Shown: positions 61,408 through 64,000 of the stretch, piece by piece
Numbering within the stretch: the first letter of the stretch is position 1
Layout of the letters: every line of letters starts with the position of its first letter
Origin: Rheinheimera faecalis
Lineage (GTDB): Bacteria > Pseudomonadota > Gammaproteobacteria > Enterobacterales > Alteromonadaceae
Direction: 5' to 3'
Length of the DNA stretch: 64,000 nucleotides
Assembly (NCBI RefSeq): GCF_021290965.1
Contig: NZ_JAJOYT010000016.1
Coordinates: 1-64,000, forward strand
Translations under genes and position numbers: made by a program
The notes under the pieces: generated by a model
Seen by the model: the letters and a program-made list of their open reading frames with translations, nothing else
Databases searched by the model: none
Told to the model about the DNA's origin: nothing

Positions 61408-61840
61408 AATGCAAATACTGACGGCTGGCAGGTATACGTGACAGCTGCCACACTTTGTATCTCTGACAAACAGCCTGGTATTCAGCCCTGAGCTTGGCCG
61501 ATTCCTGCAACACCGCAACACTGGCCGGATGATCACCATCCAGACGCTGCAGCATTTGTTCAAACCAGTTTAAACCATGCCTTAATGTAGTCTGGCAACG
61601 GCGCCAGCGTTGCTGCTGTGCATAGGTTTCTGCCAGATTCTGAATAGAAATAGATAAACAAAAAGTTGGTAACGAAGCTTCCTCCCGACTCAATTCAGGG
61701 GGACAACAAACAAAAGCGCAGTGGTACCAAATAGGCCAGACATCGGAAATAGCCTGGCGATAAAAGCTCGCTGCCGCCGTTAAATGCCGTTCAGTAAAAG
61801 CCCTGTTACCTTGAGCTATGATCTGTTGCCATTGTTCCAT
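61406..61840 (-). CDS. Small TPR-like protein, possibly iron-regulated
   Basis: 144-residue soluble helical protein of unknown family. Helix pairs such as AFTERHLTAAASFYRQAIS and NLAETYAQQQRWRRCQTTLRHG resemble tetratricopeptide repeats. Several Cys are present (FVCCPPE). Start 61840 is chosen for GGAGA upstream; the frame extends 10 codons further. A TTGCGAA-TAG-TTCGCAA palindrome lies 45 bp upstream. It is convergent with catalase. Confidence 0.65.
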   Translation of the reverse strand: MEQWQQIIAQGNRAFTERHLTAAASFYRQAISDVWPIWYHCAFVCCPPELSREEASLPTFCLSISIQNLAETYAQQQRWRRCQTTLRHGLNWFEQMLQRLDGDHPASVAVLQESAKLRAEYQAVCQRYKVWQLSRIPASRQYLH

Positions 61841-61884
61841 ACGACATCTCCAATTGAGAATTGATGTCATCTAGACTATTTTAA

Positions 61885-61901
61885 TTGCGAATAGTTCGCA
61901 A
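61885..61901. promoter_or_regulatory. Fur-like palindrome upstream of the TPR-like gene
   Basis: TTGCGAA-TAG-TTCGCAA is a perfect 7-bp inverted repeat. Written as 7-1-7 (TGCGAAT-A-GTTCGCA) it resembles Fur boxes of the GCGAAT type known in Pseudomonas. Position fits a promoter operator. Confidence 0.5.
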
Positions 61902-61925
61902 CAAATCAAGTGGGTCGGTAAAAAT

Positions 61926-61956
61926 AAAAAAACCGGCCTGTTTTCACAGCGCCGGT
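61926..61956 (-). terminator. dsbA operon terminator
   Basis: Read on the minus strand, ACCGGC pairs with GCCGGT, with CTGTGAAAACAG pairing inside, followed by a long T run. It ends the tandem dsbA transcript. Confidence 0.85.
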
Positions 61957-61985
61957 CTTGTTGTGGCTTGAGTGGTAAAAGCTGT

Positions 61986-62633
61986 TTAGTCTTTTTTCGT
62001 CAGTAAAAAAGCCACAACAGCATCTAAATCTTGCTGGAAGTTCTGCTGGCTTAAACCAGAAAACTTCACCTGGTATTTACCGTTCACAATTAAAGTAGGT
62101 ACGCCTCTGAGCACTTTGGCTTCAGAGTAATGATCCTGACTCTTTTTCATCGCTGCGACTTCATCATTCACAGCCTGACTGACCATACCTGAGTCAAACA
62201 ACATAGCAGGAACATCGTTGACCACTAACAGGTTACGAATATCTTGCTCTGAACTGAAGCTGGCGCGCTGATTATGTAAGTAGTCAAAGATTACATCAGC
62301 AATACGATCACCCTGACCTGCGTTTTTTGCCACAACATAAGCCTTGGCTAAAGACTGTTGTAGCTCAGGTGGAGCAACCTGTAAAAAATCGACATGGTGT
62401 TTAGTCAGGCTGACACCTTTAGGCAGGTTCTTATCCAGCGCCTGAGCAAAAGGTTCAAAAGCTTTGCAATGTGGGCAATAAAAGGAAAAGAACTCTAACA
62501 CTTCAGGTTTAGCCGTCGCTTTTTCAGCGACTACATCGTAATGCACACCTTCCTGAAACTGCACAGGTGCAGCTGCTGAAGCAAAAGCCATTACAGGAGC
62601 GAATACCAAAGCAACCAGTAATTTTTTTAACAT
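61986..62633 (-). CDS. dsbA: Thiol:disulfide interchange protein DsbA, second tandem copy
   Basis: 215-residue periplasmic oxidoreductase that introduces disulfides into exported proteins. The signal peptide is MLKKLLVALVFAPVMAFASA. The active site FFSFYCPHCKAFEP has the canonical DsbA CPHC. The cis-Pro loop is RGVPTLIVNGKY. It lies 16 bp downstream of another dsbA-type gene with which it shares layout and many residues, so the two are tandem duplicates. A terminator follows. Confidence 0.92.
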   Translation of the reverse strand: MLKKLLVALVFAPVMAFASAAAPVQFQEGVHYDVVAEKATAKPEVLEFFSFYCPHCKAFEPFAQALDKNLPKGVSLTKHHVDFLQVAPPELQQSLAKAYVVAKNAGQGDRIADVIFDYLHNQRASFSSEQDIRNLLVVNDVPAMLFDSGMVSQAVNDEVAAMKKSQDHYSEAKVLRGVPTLIVNGKYQVKFSGLSQQNFQQDLDAVVAFLLTKKD

Positions 62634-62649
62634 AAGGAACGCCTTCTAA

Positions 62650-63285
62650 TTAAGATTGAGTCAGTAAAAAATTCACTAACTGCTTAAATTCTTCATCCTG
62701 ATTTTCACGGCTCAGGCCTTGATTCAGAATTTTGTATTTACCGTTGACGATAAAGGTTGGTACGCCTGTTAAAACACGACGGCCTGACAAAGCATCCTGC
62801 TCTTTTTTCATTTGTTTAGCACCGCCAGCTACAGTAAAGCTTTTGATGGCTTTATCGTAAGTGTCTGCGTCAACGCCCTGGGCAACTACTACAGCTTTGA
62901 TATCGTCATCATTGGCGAAAGTTTTACGGTCAACATGAACATGGTTAAAAAATGCGCTAGCCACCTGATCGCCTTTACCCAGGTTTTTTGCTACCAGATA
63001 AGCTTTGGCTAAAGTAGCCTGAATTTCCGGAGATGCGTGCTGTAAAAAGTCGACATGCACCTTTTTCAGCTCAACACCAGTTGGTAACTGTTTCGCCAAA
63101 GCTTGTACTTTAGGCTCGTATGCAAAACAGGCTGGGCAATAAAAAGAGAAAAATTCCTTCACTTCAGGTTTAGCAGTCGCCTGCTCCGAAACTACTTCGT
63201 AGTGTTTACCTTCCTCAAACTGAGCGGCAAAAACTACCACAGGTAATAACAATGCACCTACTAACAACGCTGTTAACTTTTTCAT
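62650..63285 (-). CDS. DsbA-like thiol:disulfide interchange protein with CPAC site
   Basis: 211-residue periplasmic DsbA homologue with the signal peptide MKKLTALLVGALLLPVVVFA. The active site FFSFYCPACFAYEP reads CPAC instead of CPHC. The cis-Pro loop is TGVPTFIVNGKY. Loss of the active-site His should change the redox potential relative to the neighbour. It is the first of the tandem pair, 47 bp downstream of srkA. The upstream position next to srkA (yihE) is the usual location of dsbA in gammaproteobacteria. Confidence 0.9.
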   Translation of the reverse strand: MKKLTALLVGALLLPVVVFAAQFEEGKHYEVVSEQATAKPEVKEFFSFYCPACFAYEPKVQALAKQLPTGVELKKVHVDFLQHASPEIQATLAKAYLVAKNLGKGDQVASAFFNHVHVDRKTFANDDDIKAVVVAQGVDADTYDKAIKSFTVAGGAKQMKKEQDALSGRRVLTGVPTFIVNGKYKILNQGLSRENQDEEFKQLVNFLLTQS

Positions 63286-63332
63286 TATTCGAATGTTCCT
63301 TGGAATAAAACTGCCACTACTCTAACAAAATC

Positions 63333-64000
63333 TTACCACTGAGGCATCAGAGAAAGTGGGCTCTGGTCACAGAATTTAAGCTGTTCATCCAGTGCCCGCA
63401 ATTGTTGCTGCCAGTATTGGTCTGTACTGAACCATGGAAAGTTCTTAGGGAAAGCCGGATCGCTCCACCTTTTTGCTATCCAGGCCATATAAGACAAGAT
63501 ACGCATAGCACGCAAGGGTTCTATCAGACGCAGTTCTTTATGGTCAAAATCGCAGTACTGTTCGTACTCTTCCAACAATAACGACAGCTGGTAGGTTTGC
63601 TCTACCCTGTCGCCATTGAGCAATAACCACAAGTCCTGCACTGCAGGGCCATTACGGCTGTCGTCAAAGTCCAGCAACAAAGGTCTGTCGTCGTGCCACA
63701 GCAAATTGCCTATATGACAGTCGCCATGCACCCGCCTGATTTTCTCTGGCTTATACAAAGGACCGACCTTGTCGCATAATTGTTGCATCATGGCCTGATA
63801 ATCTTTTTCCAACGATGGCGGAATAAGACCCGACTGCAACAAACTTTGCTGGCTGTCGAGTAAAAAAGTCTGATGGTTGATGGTGGGTCTATGCACAAAA
63901 GGCCGGGCTGCCCCCACCTGATGCACCATGCCTAAAAAACGTCCCAGTTGCAGCATTTGATTATCGTTATCCGGCTCTAAGGTGCGGCCACCCCGGCTTG
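63333..64000 (-). CDS. srkA: Stress response kinase SrkA (YihE), 5' end outside window
   Basis: C-terminal 222 residues of a SrkA/YihE protein kinase of the aminoglycoside phosphotransferase fold. The frame stays open to the window end, and the codons at 63957-63998 read SRGGRTLEPDNDNQ, matching the family before MLQLGRFLGMVHQVG, so the ATG at 63956 is internal. The catalytic loop is VHGDCHIGNLLW and the metal-binding motif LLLDFDDSRNGP. The usual srkA-dsbA order supports the assignment. The start codon lies beyond 64000. Confidence 0.93.
   Translation of the reverse strand, partial: SRGGRTLEPDNDNQMLQLGRFLGMVHQVGAARPFVHRPTINHQTFLLDSQQSLLQSGLIPPSLEKDYQAMMQQLCDKVGPLYKPEKIRRVHGDCHIGNLLWHDDRPLLLDFDDSRNGPAVQDLWLLLNGDRVEQTYQLSLLLEEYEQYCDFDHKELRLIEPLRAMRILSYMAWIAKRWSDPAFPKNFPWFSTDQYWQQQLRALDEQLKFCDQSPLSLMPQW

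Noticed and set aside
1-64000. CRISPR array, tRNA or rRNA genes, prophage, transposase
   Set aside because: No regularly spaced direct repeats, no cloverleaf-like sequences and no integrase, phage or transposase proteins were found on reading.

Overview
The window looks like the chromosome of a Gram-negative, plant-polysaccharide-using gammaproteobacterium. Inference: something near Rheinheimera or Alishewanella (Alteromonadales-like). The reasons are the closeness of the house-keeping proteins (UvrA, SSB, YajR-type transporter, SrkA, DsbA, transketolase) to gammaproteobacterial families, the many Sec signal peptides and lipoproteins, the moderate base composition, and dense packing with short intergenic gaps. 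No rRNA, tRNA, CRISPR array, transposase or prophage was seen.

Layout. 0.2-14.4 kb is a xylan/xylose locus: xylA and xylB (minus strand) diverge from xylR. They are followed by a lipoprotein GH43 enzyme, a GH115 alpha-glucuronidase, transaldolase, transketolase and a GH9 glycoside hydrolase. Together these remove side chains from glucuronoxylan, isomerise and phosphorylate xylose, and feed it into the non-oxidative pentose phosphate pathway. A GH51 arabinofuranosidase stands alone at 41-42.6 kb. 14.5-20.1 kb holds regulator/enzyme pairs with visible operator repeats (AraC/AhpD-like, LysR/MFS, CGNR regulator/hydrolase). 20.2-26.5 kb is house-keeping: ssb, yajR-like, a diguanylate cyclase, and uvrA with a probable LexA box.

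26.6-30.2 kb is a small accessory or conflict island: a DUF4143-type ATPase behind three related palindromes, an HNH endonuclease, and a RES/Xre toxin-antitoxin pair. 30.3-39.5 kb has small regulators, a two-component system with a DJ-1/PfpI protein, an unrecognised lipoprotein, and two related secreted amidohydrolases. 43.4-47.3 kb is a BlaI-regulated cassette in which the BlaR1-like M56 metalloprotease carries a C-terminal M23 (LytM) peptidase domain; a serine beta-lactamase-like hydrolase and an esterase follow. 47.3-48.0 kb encodes a HepT/MntA (HEPN/MNT) pair. 48-64 kb is mixed: a second AraC/AhpD pair, membrane proteins, an isochorismatase-like hydrolase, a RIO kinase, a DsbD/ScsB-like reductase with a secreted redoxin, SDR enzymes, catalase, two tandem DsbA proteins and the 3' part of srkA.

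The strongest non-genic signal is a dispersed, imperfectly palindromic element of about 125 bp with ATACCC/GGGTAT ends. It is present four times (about 1.6, 9.5, 32.2 and 51.6 kb), with a partial fifth copy. One copy encodes the C terminus of the GH115 enzyme and another supplies the ribosome-binding site of a neighbouring gene. A second, unrelated family of GC-rich palindromes (GTAGGGGCG type) occurs at 4.7, 43.3 and 49.9 kb.
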